A stretch of 64,000 nt of DNA from Parvularcula bermudensis HTCC2503 (GTDB taxonomy: Bacteria; Pseudomonadota; Alphaproteobacteria; Caulobacterales; Parvularculaceae). The stretch lies in NCBI RefSeq assembly GCF_000152825.2, contig NC_014414.1:1426001-1490000 (forward strand), written 5' to 3'. Positions within the stretch are counted from its first letter, which is position 1. The number at the start of each line of letters is the position of its first letter. This document shows positions 1-9,313 of the stretch, piece by piece. A program made the position numbers and the translations under genes. The notes beneath the pieces are model-generated. The model was not told the origin of the DNA. It saw nothing but the letters and a program-made list of their open reading frames with translations, and did not search any database.

Positions 1-864
1 GAGGCGGGGGAAACGCGGGAGCATGTCGTCGAGCTGATCGACACCCAACGGTGCTATATGCTGATCAATGCCGGACGGCCCGAGGTCCATTACGATGGCC
101 GGTGCCTGCCGCCCTTTGACACGATCATCCCGCGGATCGGCGCCTCAATCACCGCCTATGGCACCGCCGTGACGCGGCAGTTCGAGGCGATGGGCACGTT
201 TTGCGTGAACGGCTCCCACGCCATCGCCGTCAGTCGGGATAAATTGCATGCCCACCAATTGCTGGCGCGGGAAGGGATCGGCATGCCGACCACGGCGTTT
301 GCGTCATCGCCCAAAGACACCCGGAACCTGATCGATTTGATGGGAGAGGGGGCCACCATCGTCAAACTGCTTGAGTCCAGTCAAGGCAAAGGTGTCGTCC
401 TCACAGAAACCCGTAAAGCCGCTGAAAGTGTGGTCGACGCGTTCCGTGGGCTGAAAGCCGATTTCCTGGTGCAAGAATTCGTGAAGGAGGCCGGGGGCGA
501 AGATATTCGCTGCCTGGTGGTCGGCGGCAAAGTGGTCGCCGCCATCAAACGTCGTGCCGCCCCCGGTGAGTTCCGGTCGAACCTCCACCAGGGGGGATCG
601 GCGGTCACAGTGAAGATCAGCAAGGCTGAAAGGGAAACCGCGATCAAGGCGGCCAAGGTCTTGGGCCTTGGCTTTGCCGGGGTGGATCTATTGCGGTCGA
701 GTTCGGGGCCGAAGGTGCTTGAGGTGAATTCCAGCCCAGGCCTTGAAGGCGTGGAGACGGCGACGGGTAAGGACGTGGCCCGTCTACTGATGGAAGCCAT
801 CGAGAAACGCGCCGCGAGCACGGTCCGTCGCCGCCGTCGCGCCTCTGAACCCGGACAATTATGA
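1..864 (+). CDS. rimK: RimK-type ATP-grasp ligase (ribosomal protein S6 modification protein), 5' partial
   Basis: The frame is open from base 1, so the first Met at 58 is internal and the gene begins left of the window. The product closely follows E. coli RimK in order: the PRIG segment, the RDKL segment, an ATP-grasp core with [11 protein letters not shown], the DIRCLVVG strand, and the metal-binding end [10 protein letters not shown]. The family adds glutamate residues to the C-terminus of ribosomal protein S6 using ATP. The last residues form an Arg-rich tail not typical of the enzyme core. Its stop overlaps the pyrD start as ATGA (861-864), so the two are probably translationally coupled. 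The family call is secure; the substrate is inferred from similarity. Confidence 0.9.
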   Translation, partial: EAGETREHVVELIDTQRCYMLINAGRPEVHYDGRCLPPFDTIIPRIGASITAYGTAVTRQFEAMGTFCVNGSHAIAVSRDKLHAHQLLAREGIGMPTTAFASSPKDTRNLIDLMGEGATIVKLLESSQGKGVVLTETRKAAESVVDAFRGLKADFLVQEFVKEAGGEDIRCLVVGGKVVAAIKRRAAPGEFRSNLHQGGSAVTVKISKAERETAIKAAKVLGLGFAGVDLLRSSSGPKVLEVNSSPGLEGVETATGKDVARLLMEAIEKRAASTVRRRRRASEPGQL

Positions 865-1895
865 TCTCAGAGATTGCCATGTCAGCGCTCAGGCGGGTTG
901 ACCCGGAACGGGCACATCGTCTGACCATTGCGGCGCTGAGAACCGGTATCGTGCCTGGCATGGCGGCCGATCAATGGCCCTCTCTGCACACGGAGATTGC
1001 GGGCCTTACCTTACCTAATCCCCTGGGCCTCGCGGCGGGGTTCGATAAAAACGCCCAGGTCCCAGACCCTTGTTTGCGGCTCGGCTTCGGCTTCGTCGAA
1101 GTGGGCGCGGTGACGCTGAAAGCGCAGCCTGGCAACCCCCGCCCGCGAGTTTTTCGGCTGCCGCAGGATTTTGCCGTCATCAACCGCTATGGCTTTAACA
1201 ATGACGGCCTTGAGGCCGTTGCTGCGCGTCTTCGGGCCCGGCGCGGCCGGACGGGGGTCGTTGGGGTCAATCTGGGGGCAAACAAGGACAGCGCCGACCG
1301 GCTCAAGGATTTTGCCGTTGGCGCCGCGGCCCTCTCCCCCCTTGTTGATTTTTGTACGGTCAATGTATCTTCCCCCAATACGCCAGGGCTAAGACACCTT
1401 CAGGAGGCGGACACCTTGCGCAACCTCCTGTCGTCCCTTCCGTCGGTGATGGCGCCCTCGACCCGCCTGTTTCTAAAAGTTGCGCCGGATTTGACCGACG
1501 AGGCTGTTGCTGACCTTGCCGAGCTTGTGCGCTCCACCCCCGTGGACGCGCTGATCGTATCGAACACCACCATCTCGCGCCCTCATTTGACGTCCGACCC
1601 GGAGGAGACGGGGGGATTGTCCGGTCGCCCTCTCTTTGATCTCTCGACCCGCCGGTTGCGTGACTTCGCCTCGCTGCTCAACGGGGATGTTCCTTTGATC
1701 GGTGTCGGGGGAATCGAAGACAGCGACACGGCCTATCAAAAAATCCTCAACGGGGCGTCAGCCCTGCAGCTCTATACAGCCCTCATTTACAAGGGGCCTA
1801 GGCTTGTGGTTGATATCCTTGACGGGCTCGCCGATCGGTTGACTGTCGATGGCTATCCCACCGTCGCCGATGCGGTGGGGGCGGCGCACCGTTAG
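861..1895 (+). CDS. pyrD: Dihydroorotate dehydrogenase, class 2 (quinone-linked)
   Basis: This enzyme oxidises dihydroorotate to orotate in pyrimidine synthesis and passes electrons to the quinone pool at the inner membrane. The 344-aa product has the short N-terminal membrane-associating helix region of class 2 enzymes ([14 protein letters not shown]), the FMN-binding LAAGFDKNA segment, the [11 protein letters not shown] motif near the active site, VSNTT, and the phosphate-binding GVGGI loop near the C-terminus. Length is normal for the class. It starts inside the rimK stop (ATGA overlap). The downstream kinase gene probably starts well after the stop. Confidence 0.95.
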   Translation: MISEIAMSALRRVDPERAHRLTIAALRTGIVPGMAADQWPSLHTEIAGLTLPNPLGLAAGFDKNAQVPDPCLRLGFGFVEVGAVTLKAQPGNPRPRVFRLPQDFAVINRYGFNNDGLEAVAARLRARRGRTGVVGVNLGANKDSADRLKDFAVGAAALSPLVDFCTVNVSSPNTPGLRHLQEADTLRNLLSSLPSVMAPSTRLFLKVAPDLTDEAVADLAELVRSTPVDALIVSNTTISRPHLTSDPEETGGLSGRPLFDLSTRRLRDFASLLNGDVPLIGVGGIEDSDTAYQKILNGASALQLYTALIYKGPRLVVDILDGLADRLTVDGYPTVADAVGAAHR

Positions 1896-2022
1896 GCGAT
1901 CATCAGTCGGTCTGTCTACGAAAAGAGTACCGCTCCGCCAGCTGAGAAGTCAGCAAATTTCCAGATTTCAGCAAGCATTAAGGCAACCTCCTTATAGTTT
2001 GGTGAGGATAAGAGCGCGGGAC

Positions 2023-3645
2023 ATGCCGAACACACGGCCTGAAATTAGGGCATTCGTCGAAGAAATGCGGTCCACACGATCGGGCCGTTTCATGTTGGAG
2101 GCATTGGATTGCCTGCCTAATGGCTTCGTCATTTACGACCCGACCCTCCACCTGATTTACGGTAATCAGGTGGCCCGGGATCGGAATGCCCAGATGTTCG
2201 AATTACTCGAAGCCGGGGTGCCCCTCGACCAGATCGTCCGACGACAGTTGAAGCTGATCCTGCCGGATCTTCCGCCTGACGAGTTTGAGGAGAGCGCCGA
2301 GGATTACATCTACCGTCTGCGTACGGGTCTGCCCGTCGAGTTTCATACGGAGAACGGCCGCACCGCTCAATCGAACTTCTTTGAAATGGAGAGTGGAGAG
2401 CGGGTGGCCGTCACGGTCGATATCACCGCGATCCGCGCCAATGAACAGCGCCTCAGGCTGGCTCGAAGCGAGGCAGAAGCGGCAAATAAGACAAAGTCGG
2501 CGTTTCTGGCCAATACAAGCCATGAAATCAGAACGCCCTTGAACGGTATTCTGGGCCTGACCGAGCATGTTCTGAAGCTCGACCTCCCGACCGAAGCGAG
2601 ACAGCATCTCAATACGATCCACGATGCCGGGACGACCCTGCTCACCCTTCTTAACGATATTCTCGACCTCTCGAAGATCGAAGCTGGGGCGTTCGAACTC
2701 GCGCCGGATGAGAAGGCGCTTTCCGAAACCGTGGGCAAGGTCGAACGGCTCTGGTCAGGCCCGGCGAAGCAAAAAGGTCTCTCCCTCGATGTGGTGATCG
2801 GCCCGGGTGTCCCTGAAAAGGTCATTGCGGACCATCACCGCCTCTACCAATGTCTCTCGAACCTTGTTTCGAATGCGATCAAATTCACCGAAGAGGGGTC
2901 TGTCCATATCCGCGTCGATGCCTCCAAGCCAAAGGCGGGACAATCGGTGGTGACGGTCGCGGTGTCCGATACCGGGCCGGGGATTTCCGACGACATTAAG
3001 ACCCAGCTCTTCAAGCCCTTCACCCAGGCCGATAGTTCCACCTCCCGCACCTATGGCGGCACCGGCCTTGGTCTCAGCATTGTGCAAGGGCTCATGGATC
3101 TAATGGGGGGCTCGGTCGATCTCGAAAGCAAGGTCGGCGTTGGGACGACCTTCCGTGTTCGGTTGCCGGTAAAGGTCCCCGGCGAGATCCATGGGCCAAA
3201 GCCCCAGACCGCCGTGCACATGCGCAGCATTCCCGCGGGGCTGAAAGTGCTCATCGTCGACGATATCGGTCTCAATCGACAGGTCGCGCGGCTCCTCTTG
3301 CAATCCTCCGGCTGTGTCTGCAGCGAGGCGGAGAACGGGCAGGAGGCCTTGGACATGCTGGCGGGTGGCCCCATCGATATCGTTCTGATGGATCTTCATA
3401 TGCCAACGATGGATGGCTTCGAAGCGGTGCGCAGAATTCGTGAGAGCAGTGAGGCCTGGGGCGATGTCCCGGTCATCGCGCTGTCGGCGGATGAAGCGGC
3501 GCGCCGCGACGGGGAGCTGGGGGAAAAGGGGTTCAACGGGTTCATCGCCAAACCTGTGAGCGAAGCGCGCCTGCTTGAGGCGATTTCCGATGTCCTCAAC
3601 GGAGAGAACTATCGCAACGGCCGCGTCTTTGCCGATATCGGCTAG
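2023..3645 (+). CDS. Hybrid sensor histidine kinase with PAS and receiver domains
   Basis: A cytoplasmic two-component hybrid of 540 aa. Residues about 20-130 form a PAS-like sensor (FVIYDP, YGNQVARD). A HisKA helix carries the phospho-acceptor His167 in SHEIRTPLNG. An HATPase domain has the N, G1 (DTGPGIS) and G2 (GGTGLGLSI) boxes, and a C-terminal receiver has Asp457 in MDLHMP and a K in AKPVSE. No membrane segment is visible, so the signal is probably internal. The frame is open from 1849, overlapping pyrD by 47 bases. I chose ATG 2023 because the earlier residues are low-quality and Arg-rich, and because GGTGAGGA lies at 2001-2008, although its spacing is long. The stop TAG lies in a repeat. 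Confidence 0.85.
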   Translation: MPNTRPEIRAFVEEMRSTRSGRFMLEALDCLPNGFVIYDPTLHLIYGNQVARDRNAQMFELLEAGVPLDQIVRRQLKLILPDLPPDEFEESAEDYIYRLRTGLPVEFHTENGRTAQSNFFEMESGERVAVTVDITAIRANEQRLRLARSEAEAANKTKSAFLANTSHEIRTPLNGILGLTEHVLKLDLPTEARQHLNTIHDAGTTLLTLLNDILDLSKIEAGAFELAPDEKALSETVGKVERLWSGPAKQKGLSLDVVIGPGVPEKVIADHHRLYQCLSNLVSNAIKFTEEGSVHIRVDASKPKAGQSVVTVAVSDTGPGISDDIKTQLFKPFTQADSSTSRTYGGTGLGLSIVQGLMDLMGGSVDLESKVGVGTTFRVRLPVKVPGEIHGPKPQTAVHMRSIPAGLKVLIVDDIGLNRQVARLLLQSSGCVCSEAENGQEALDMLAGGPIDIVLMDLHMPTMDGFEAVRRIRESSEAWGDVPVIALSADEAARRDGELGEKGFNGFIAKPVSEARLLEAISDVLNGENYRNGRVFADIG

Positions 3646-3746
3646 AGCATTTTCAAGCGCACTTTGGCGCCGGCTCGCGTCAAGAAAATGCGGCACACAC
3701 CTATCTAAGGATGTCTGACGGCTGGGGTGACCTGAAACGGCTCTAG
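3642..3746. repeat. Intergenic palindromic element with CTAGAGC...TTTCA ends
   Basis: The left end reads CTAGAGCATTTTCA (3642-3655). The right end, read on the other strand, is CTAGAGCCGTTTCA (3733-3746). The element is therefore about 105 bp with imperfect terminal inverted repeats. Its left end supplies the TAG stop of the upstream kinase gene. Related ends occur at 21910 and 60666-60680. No ORF lies inside. It is probably a MITE-like or REP-like repeat family; the mechanism of spread is unknown. Confidence 0.6.
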
Positions 3747-3836
3747 GAACTCCCATTGTCGCGCCTTTCTACACCGAAGGGGGGCCACTTATAGGGGCCT
3801 TGGCACCGATGGTCGGGCGCGCCTATTCTACTCCCT

Positions 3837-4499
3837 ATGAGCGATCCATCGCCGCCGCTGATTATCGCCGTGGACGGGCCTGCTGCCAGCGGTAAGGGAA
3901 CGCTCTCCCGCCGACTGGCGGCTTATTATGGTCTCGCCTATCTCGATACCGGGATGCTCTATCGGGGAGTCGGCTGGGTGATGCTGAGCCGGCAACTCGA
4001 CCCCCGACGCGTGGACGACGCCGAGGCTGCGGCCCGCGCCTTCAGTCTCGACGATATTGCCGATGCGGATATTCGAACCCCCGATGTCGGCCGCGCCGCG
4101 TCGCAGGTCGCTGTGCAGCCGCCCGTCCGGGCCGCGCTTCTCACCTATCAACGGCGCTTTGCGGCCGCGCCGCCCAACGGGTTGCGTGGCGCGGTCCTGG
4201 ATGGCCGCGATATCGGAACCGTGGTGTGTCCCGACGCCCCCGTCAAACTCTATGTGACCGCGGACACTGAGGTGCGGGCCCACCGTCGATGGTCGGAATT
4301 GATGGCCCGCGATGCTCGCTCGCTCTCCTTCGAGAACGTTCTTGAGGATATTCGCCGCCGTGATGCGAGGGATGCGGGCCGAGAAGAGGCGCCGATGCGC
4401 CCGGCCGCTGATGCCGTGATTATCGACACAACAACGCTCGATCCCGATGAAGTGTTCGCCCGCGCCTTGAGGGAAATCGATCGCCGTTTGCCGTCCTGA
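3837..4499 (+). CDS. cmk: Cytidylate kinase
   Basis: CMP/dCMP kinase, ATP-dependent, 220 aa, the usual length. The P-loop GPAASGKGT is at residues 14-22, followed by LDTGMLYR, which binds the nucleotide. DGRDIGTVV and the Arg-rich lid region (RRRDARD) follow. Many alphaproteobacteria have rpsA directly downstream of cmk. Here no rpsA follows; instead there is a noncoding stretch with a candidate small RNA. The ATG at 3837 has no strong Shine-Dalgarno sequence, but the second residue onward matches the family start. Confidence 0.95.
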   Translation: MSDPSPPLIIAVDGPAASGKGTLSRRLAAYYGLAYLDTGMLYRGVGWVMLSRQLDPRRVDDAEAAARAFSLDDIADADIRTPDVGRAASQVAVQPPVRAALLTYQRRFAAAPPNGLRGAVLDGRDIGTVVCPDAPVKLYVTADTEVRAHRRWSELMARDARSLSFENVLEDIRRRDARDAGREEAPMRPAADAVIIDTTTLDPDEVFARALREIDRRLPS

Positions 4500-4623
4500 T
4501 GACCGGACCGCTGTATAAAGTCGTCGACAAATCGTCACAGGTTCGGCGCCCATCGCCGATTATGCCGCAATAACAAGCGACTAATGATGAGCAGTTTTTA
4601 AACCGCCGCACGCAGAGCGCCCA

Positions 4624-4653
4624 TTGTGAGAGCTAGGGGGCGTCCCATATAGT
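4624..4653 (+). promoter_or_regulatory. Candidate sigma-70-type promoter for a small RNA
   Basis: TTGTGA (4624-4629) and TATAGT (4648-4653) are separated by 18 bases, close to consensus -35 and -10 boxes. They lie about 7 bases before the first structured segment. This is my reading by eye; the start of transcription near 4660 is inferred. Confidence 0.4.
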
Positions 4654-4659
4654 CGATAT

Positions 4660-4780
4660 AGCAACGGCGCCGAGCACCTCTCTCCCCCCCTCGCTGGTCG
4701 CTCGGCTTGGTCTTGCCTTGGCAACCCCGTACAGCAAGACACGTGCTTAGGGCCTCGCATTGCGCGAGGCCCTTTTCTTT
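4660..4780 (+). ncRNA. Candidate structured small RNA, class not recognised
   Basis: The segment is bounded by a promoter-like sequence and an intrinsic terminator. GCCGAGC-ACC (4669-4678) can pair with GGT-C-GCTCGGC (4696-4706). TTGCC/GGCAA makes a second short hairpin, and the terminator is the third. There is no plausible ORF. I looked for the signal recognition particle RNA GGAAG-type loop, for the tmRNA tag and CCA end, and for RNase P motifs, and found none. It could be a lineage-specific sRNA, or a 6S-like RNA that I cannot confirm without folding. Confidence 0.45.
4750..4780 (+). terminator. Rho-independent terminator
   Basis: GGGCCTCGC (4750-4758), a 5-base loop, then GCGAGGCCC (4764-4772): a perfect 9-bp GC-rich stem followed by TTTTCTTTT. 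It is the strongest terminator in the left third of the window. It lies 250 bases after cmk, so it may end a separate short transcript. Confidence 0.85.
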
Positions 4781-4866
4781 TGGGGAGATAGATTGCGGGA
4801 TCTTGCTTCCCGTATTGCCGCACCGACTTCAGCAGAATCCGAAGGGGCGGTTCGTCAACCGGGGTC

Positions 4867-5394
4867 TCAAGCGGCGTCGAGGTGCCAATCGGGCCGAACG
4901 AAATGGCATGTATAGCCGTGCGGGTAGCGCTCCAGATAATCCTGATGCTCTGCTTCCGCCTCGGTAAACACTCCAGCCGGCGCCAGTTCTGTCACCAATG
5001 GCCCTGGCCATTTTCCTGAGCGGTCGACATCGGCCATGACCGCTTCGGCTGTTGCCTTCTGCGCGTCGGAGGTAAACCAAATGGCACTGCGATATTGCGG
5101 GCCGATATCATTGCCCTGACGATTGCGGGTCGTGGGGTCGTGAATTTTGAAAAACCAATGCAGCATCTTCTCATAGGACACGACGTCCGGGTCGAAGATG
5201 ATCTCGATGGCTTCGGCATGACCGGTGCGGCCTGTCTTCACATCGTTATAGGTCGGATTGTCGTAGGCCCCGCCGGTATATCCCACACGGGTGCGCAACA
5301 CCCCGGGGACCTTCCGTAAAAGGTCCTGCATGCCCCAAAAACATCCCCCCGCCAAAAGCGCCCGTTCGGTCCGGGTTGCCGTGTCGCTTGTCAT
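4867..5394 (-). CDS. msrA: Peptide methionine-S-sulfoxide reductase A
   Basis: This enzyme reduces the S-epimer of methionine sulfoxide in proteins, using thioredoxin. The 175-aa product has the catalytic GGCFWG motif with Cys18, then VGYTGG, TGHAEAI and the GPQYRSAI region typical of MsrA, and no fused MsrB domain. The start at 5394 is chosen because AAGGAG lies 6 bases upstream; the frame extends to 5583, but the added residues are not family-like. It lies downstream of coq9 on the same strand, with a short gap. Confidence 0.95.
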   Translation of the reverse strand: MTSDTATRTERALLAGGCFWGMQDLLRKVPGVLRTRVGYTGGAYDNPTYNDVKTGRTGHAEAIEIIFDPDVVSYEKMLHWFFKIHDPTTRNRQGNDIGPQYRSAIWFTSDAQKATAEAVMADVDRSGKWPGPLVTELAPAGVFTEAEAEHQDYLERYPHGYTCHFVRPDWHLDAA

Positions 5395-5447
5395 GCCAAC
5401 TCCTTCTTCTTCGGTTGTGGGAGAGATGGGGCGCGGCGGACGGCCGA

Positions 5448-6152
5448 TCAATGTGAGAAAGCGTAGCGGACCTGACCCAGGGCGTTTGCCACTTTCCCGG
5501 GGGAGAGGGGGATGTTCGTCACTCTGCCCTTTGCTTTTTCGAAGGCCATGACATTGTCGATGCGTCGATCGAGAAAGTCCCACGTTTGCGGGAAGGCCTC
5601 CGTCTCTTCATCGAATGTTTGCACCGGCTCCTCGGCGAACCATCGGGTCAGGGTCGACCCATAGACCGAACTCAAGGTGAGCCGCTTTGTGTACCAATTG
5701 AAATCCGTCGAGCGATCCCCGAGGGCCCGCCAGATCGCTCCGGATGTGCGCCACAAATGCCGCACCCCGCCCTGGCTGTAGGGGGGGAGGGCCAACGTGG
5801 CGGCCGCCCGCCGCGCCGCTTCGCGATGATCCGTCAGTTGACTGATCCGCATCCGCACCAGACTGGTGACCTTGTCGCGAATTTTTTCCGGGCGGACGTC
5901 CATCGCCGCCCATCGGTCCGCCATGCGGCGATCTTCTAGCGCCGCCCAATAATCGAGGACATCGAGAATCCCCTTGGGGAACAGGATCCCCAAATGGCCA
6001 TTGGCCATTTGCCCGTGGCTGAGACCCGCCTCATATCCAGCCCGCCGCAAAGAGGTCTCCGTCCACCCCTCGAAGGTCGCCTCGATCAAGAGGGCGTTGA
6101 GCACATCTTGGCGGTCGGCTTCGAGAGGATCGTTCGGTACGGTGGCGGACAT
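5448..6152 (-). CDS. COQ9 family protein (ubiquinone biosynthesis accessory factor)
   Basis: 234 aa with the N-terminal TetR-like helical part ([19 protein letters not shown]) and the C-terminal COQ9 lipid-binding part, including [16 protein letters not shown] and [14 protein letters not shown], which are diagnostic. COQ9 binds isoprenoid lipids and presents ubiquinone precursors to the hydroxylase step. GGAG lies 8 bases before ATG 6152. It is divergent from rpsU; the two genes are neighbours in many alphaproteobacteria, which supports the lineage call. Confidence 0.85.
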   Translation of the reverse strand: MSATVPNDPLEADRQDVLNALLIEATFEGWTETSLRRAGYEAGLSHGQMANGHLGILFPKGILDVLDYWAALEDRRMADRWAAMDVRPEKIRDKVTSLVRMRISQLTDHREAARRAAATLALPPYSQGGVRHLWRTSGAIWRALGDRSTDFNWYTKRLTLSSVYGSTLTRWFAEEPVQTFDEETEAFPQTWDFLDRRIDNVMAFEKAKGRVTNIPLSPGKVANALGQVRYAFSH

Positions 6153-6179
6153 CGCGAGGCTCCAACTTGGGGATGGTAA

Positions 6180-6240
6180 TGGACTTTTAAGTCCATTTTA
6201 GATATATATTTACGTGTTACAGGCTCCCGGTATAGGAGCC
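6180..6240. promoter_or_regulatory. AT-rich divergent control region with palindrome and leader hairpin
   Basis: A perfect palindrome with a 2-base centre, TGGACTT-TT-AAGTCCA (6180-6195), sits in the AT-rich gap between coq9 and rpsU. A second inverted repeat, GGCTCC...GGAGCC (6222-6240), lies in what would be the rpsU leader. The first could be an operator; the second could be a leader hairpin. Neither matches a site I can name. Confidence 0.35.
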
Positions 6241-6318
6241 GTCGGAAATTGATTTAAGGGCAATGTCCGCCCTGTCACATCCGAACGCCCCACCGCGAGA
6301 GAATTGAGGAGAGCTACC

Positions 6319-6528
6319 ATCGTTACTATCGTCGTCCGTGACAACAATGTTGAACAAGCCCTGCGCGCGCTGAAAAAGAAGATGCAGCGCGAAGGGACCT
6401 TCCGGGAAATGAAGCGTCGCAAGTTCTACGAGAAACCGTCTGAGCGGCGGGCGCGTCAAAAAGCCGAAGCGGTCCGCCGGGCCCGTAAGCTGCAACGGAA
6501 AAAGATGCAGCGCGAAGGGCTGATCTAA
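6319..6528 (+). CDS. rpsU: 30S ribosomal protein bS21, apparent ATC start
   Basis: A basic 69-70-aa protein with [27 protein letters not shown] and a C-terminal KKMQREGLI, all standard for bS21 near the mRNA exit side of the 30S subunit. There is no ATG or GTG at the expected start. The codon at the family's Met position is ATC (6319-6321), seven bases after GAGGAG (6306-6311). The only conventional start in frame is TTG 6304, which would place the Shine-Dalgarno sequence inside the gene and add five residues. I favour ATC. A terminator follows closely. Confidence 0.85.
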   Translation: MVTIVVRDNNVEQALRALKKKMQREGTFREMKRRKFYEKPSERRARQKAEAVRRARKLQRKKMQREGLI

Positions 6529-6554
6529 GCTCATCGCCATATCTCGATGAGGGA

Positions 6555-6587
6555 GCCGTTCCTTGCCTTTTGAGGGACGGCTTTTTT
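6555..6587 (+). terminator. Rho-independent terminator of rpsU
   Basis: GCCGTTCC (6555-6562) pairs with GGGACGGC (6574-6581) with one G-U pair, followed by six T residues. It lies 26 bases after the rpsU stop. Confidence 0.85.
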
Positions 6588-6718
6588 CATGACGTTTTTC
6601 AGGCCGGGACGGCAGAGTGGTCCCGTTTGAATGGGGGCGAGGGCGCCCGTTCGATGCCACTTTCACCGGCCTCGCTGGCTTCTTATCTCTTCTCCATATC
6701 AGAGTGGAGGTGTCTGCC

Positions 6719-7525
6719 ATGCTCGACCCATCATCGACAACGTCGTTGCACCATGACCATGAGGGGGCCGCGGCCCAACCCGCATCTACACCCGTGCCTG
6801 CCTCTGCGCTTCGATTGCGCAAAGCGTCGGATCGCGGCCGGAGTGATCACGGTTGGCTTCGATCCGCCTTCAGTTTCAGCTTTGCGGACTATTTCGACCC
6901 CGCGCATAGCAGCTTTGGCGCGTTACGAGTGATCAACGATGATCGAATTGCCCCCCGGGGCGGTTTCCCCATGCATCCCCACCGCAATTTCGACATCTTC
7001 TCCTATGTGCTTGAGGGCCAGATCGCGCACCGCGATTCCATGGGCAATGGGTCGACGGTGGCGGCCGGCGGCGTTCAGTTCATGAGCGCCGGTAGCGGCG
7101 TTAGACATTCGGAGGTCAATCCGAGTGCCGACGAGCCGCTGCGGATCCTCCAGGTCTGGTTGAGCCCGGCGGTCCTGGATGGTGCGCCGAGATACGAGGT
7201 TCTCGGCCCCGAGGAGGTGGATCGACGGGGCAGGTTAGCACCGATTATCACCCAGAGCGGCCAAGCGGGGACGATCAAGACCGACGCGCCCGCCGATGTC
7301 TATGCAGGCCGCTTTACCGGGGAGGAGGCCGCGCGCTTCACGGTGCGAACGGGACGCCAATGTTGGGTGCAGGTCGCGAATGGCTCGCTATCGGTGGCGG
7401 GCCTCAGGCTCAGCGAGGGCGACGGGCTCGCCATTACGGCCTCAGGTGAGGTCTCCTTGGCAGGTGGCGAAGACGCCGAAATCCTGCTCTTCGATCTCGA
7501 GGCCGAGGCGCCCTCGGCGGGGTAG
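6719..7525 (+). CDS. Pirin family protein
   Basis: 268-aa bicupin. The N-terminal cupin has the metal-ligand set of bacterial pirins: HPHRNFDI (two His) and VRHSEVN (His and Glu). Family members bind Fe(II); some act as quercetin 2,3-dioxygenase, others as regulators, and the role here is not decided by sequence. GGAGG lies 8 bases before ATG 6719. The frame is open upstream to 6617, but those residues are not pirin-like. A His-rich stretch (HHDHE) near the N-terminus is unusual for the family. Confidence 0.85.
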   Translation: MLDPSSTTSLHHDHEGAAAQPASTPVPASALRLRKASDRGRSDHGWLRSAFSFSFADYFDPAHSSFGALRVINDDRIAPRGGFPMHPHRNFDIFSYVLEGQIAHRDSMGNGSTVAAGGVQFMSAGSGVRHSEVNPSADEPLRILQVWLSPAVLDGAPRYEVLGPEEVDRRGRLAPIITQSGQAGTIKTDAPADVYAGRFTGEEAARFTVRTGRQCWVQVANGSLSVAGLRLSEGDGLAITASGEVSLAGGEDAEILLFDLEAEAPSAG

Positions 7526-7594
7526 GGGCTTTGGGTGGATCGACAGAGGCGTGCCGACCTCCTAGGCTTTCGCCAGAATGCGGGGGAGCTTTCG

Positions 7595-8311
7595 ATGCGG
7601 GCAACGATTGGCGTAGCAGGGGCGTTGCTGTCCCTCTTTTTGGGGGGGGCCTCGACGGCGCAGAGTAATGATCTGACCGTCGAGGAGAACCCGCTTATCG
7701 CTGGAGGGGTCGTGCGCTCCCTCGATCTCGACCAATTGAGCGAGGCGATCGCCACCGCCGGGTTTTTGCCAACGATCAGCCACTCGGCCACGGGCCTGCC
7801 CTATATCGTGGCTGAAAAAGCAAATGGTGCCCGCTTGTTCGCCACTTTGGGGGCGTGCGATATGCCCCAGGCCGGCAAGGGGTGCCAGCTGATCGAATAT
7901 CTTGTACTGATGAATTTGCCAGCGTCGAGCCCGGCTCTGGTCAATAATTTCAATATCGAGCGTCGGACCGTCAGTGCAGGCTTTCTCGAAGGAAGTCTCA
8001 CAGGGTTGACCTATCGTCAGGTCCTCCGCGGCGGTGTTCTGGCCGAGAATGTCGGCTTTACCTTCGGCCTGTTCCTGGAGGACGCGAATACGATCCAAGA
8101 AATGGTGATCGAGCAGTCCGGGCCAGGCCCCTTCGAAGTTTCTGTTCCGCCCGATGAGCGTTTCCCCCGCCTCGCGTCGGCCGTTGCCGCCACAGGCTGG
8201 GATGTGTCGAGACTGGTGGCGCGGTTCGGTCCCTTATCCCCTGAGCGCGCCAGTCCGCAGGTCCCTTTTCCGTCTATCACCGGTTTCGGCCTTGCGGTGC
8301 AGGAGGACTAA
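7595..8311 (+). CDS. Secreted YbjN-domain-like protein
   Basis: 238 aa with a signal peptide (MRATIGVAGALLSLFLGG...STAQS) and a single alpha/beta domain resembling the YbjN family (NGARLFATLGAC..., CQLIEYLVLMNL). The function of this family is poorly defined; it is often called sensory transduction regulator without direct evidence. GGGGGAG lies just before ATG 7595. The gene is tail-to-tail with the next one: the two stop codons overlap (8308-8311). Confidence 0.6.
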   Translation: MRATIGVAGALLSLFLGGASTAQSNDLTVEENPLIAGGVVRSLDLDQLSEAIATAGFLPTISHSATGLPYIVAEKANGARLFATLGACDMPQAGKGCQLIEYLVLMNLPASSPALVNNFNIERRTVSAGFLEGSLTGLTYRQVLRGGVLAENVGFTFGLFLEDANTIQEMVIEQSGPGPFEVSVPPDERFPRLASAVAATGWDVSRLVARFGPLSPERASPQVPFPSITGFGLAVQED

Positions 8312-9057
8312 AAGCTGTAACCGATAGAGGCCCTGAGAAGGGTGTCTGTGCTTTCCCGTCCCTCCGGCGGCTCGCTTTCGTAGCTCAGCTTGAACCCGAC
8401 ATTCGTTGATAGTCGGTCGGTCAAGGCGGTGGTGAGCGTGAATTCGTTTGCGAGCGTGGTGTTGGCCTCCGCCAGGGTGGCATCGGCATCCTGCGCAAAG
8501 GTGACCCCGTCCCGTATGGTCCAGTCCACCTCGCTGGCCGCGAAAAGGGCGACCTCTGTCCCGTCGTCTTCTGTCGGCTCTCCTTCGGTCTCGGACACGC
8601 TGACGATACGGACCCCCGGCCCGCCAAGCAGATTCCAGGAGAGATTATCCTTTGCGATGACTTCGACCCCGAAGCCTGAGCCGATAAACCAGCGGCTATC
8701 GAACCCGGAAAAGGCGTCCTCCTCATAGCGCACCCGTCCGTAGGCGAAGTGTCGGTCGCCGGTCTGGGCGTCGAGACGATATTGTACGAAGAAATTATCC
8801 TGGGTCTCAGAGGTGACCTCCTCGCCGTCGGCGTTTTCCGTTGTTGCCTTGGCGTAATTGGCACCCGCATCGAGACTGTTCTTGAAACGGCCAAAGACCC
8901 GCTTGGCACTGAATCGGGCGCCGAGGACGCTGGTTTCCGTGTTGCCTGACGCTGCGGAGGCGGAGAATTCGATACGACCGTCCCAACCATTCGTAGGCTC
9001 ATGTTTGACGACAAGGCCGCCTGCCATCGCCATCATCATGCACACAACACAACTCAT
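8308..9057 (-). CDS. DUF481 family outer-membrane beta-barrel protein
   Basis: About 249 aa with alternating hydrophobic strands, the ASGNTETS turn near the N-terminus, and a C-terminal strand ending in Phe (RASIGYSF), which is the barrel-assembly signal. It resembles the YdiY/DUF481 family of outer-membrane proteins, some of which are salt-induced. Start choice is uncertain: 9057 gives a short hydrophobic leader (VVCMMMAMAGGLVV), while the frame is open to 9189. Tail-to-tail overlap with the YbjN-like gene suggests compact packing, not a shared operon. Confidence 0.65.
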   Translation of the reverse strand: MSCVVCMMMAMAGGLVVKHEPTNGWDGRIEFSASAASGNTETSVLGARFSAKRVFGRFKNSLDAGANYAKATTENADGEEVTSETQDNFFVQYRLDAQTGDRHFAYGRVRYEEDAFSGFDSRWFIGSGFGVEVIAKDNLSWNLLGGPGVRIVSVSETEGEPTEDDGTEVALFAASEVDWTIRDGVTFAQDADATLAEANTTLANEFTLTTALTDRLSTNVGFKLSYESEPPEGRESTDTLLRASIGYSF

Positions 9058-9313
9058 ACCTTTTAGATCCCTTGCCCTGGCGCCGCCTGATCCTCCGGAT
9101 GACGCCGCCGATGATGCCGAGAGGAGGGCGACCCTGTCCCTGTCTCCCCCAAGGCCCTGTCCTCCGACCGGTGTGAGGAACATTATCATGGGATGATTTG
9201 TTCAAAAAACTATCATCATGACAGGAAGCGAAGGGGGAACCGGGGCGCGCGAAGAGAATGCGATGACAAAAAGACGCTGAAAGGCTTCACGACTCCGCTT
9301 GATTGATCCGGTC

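Noticed and set aside
4660-4780. SRP RNA, tmRNA or RNase P RNA
   Set aside because: Diagnostic loops and ends for each are absent.
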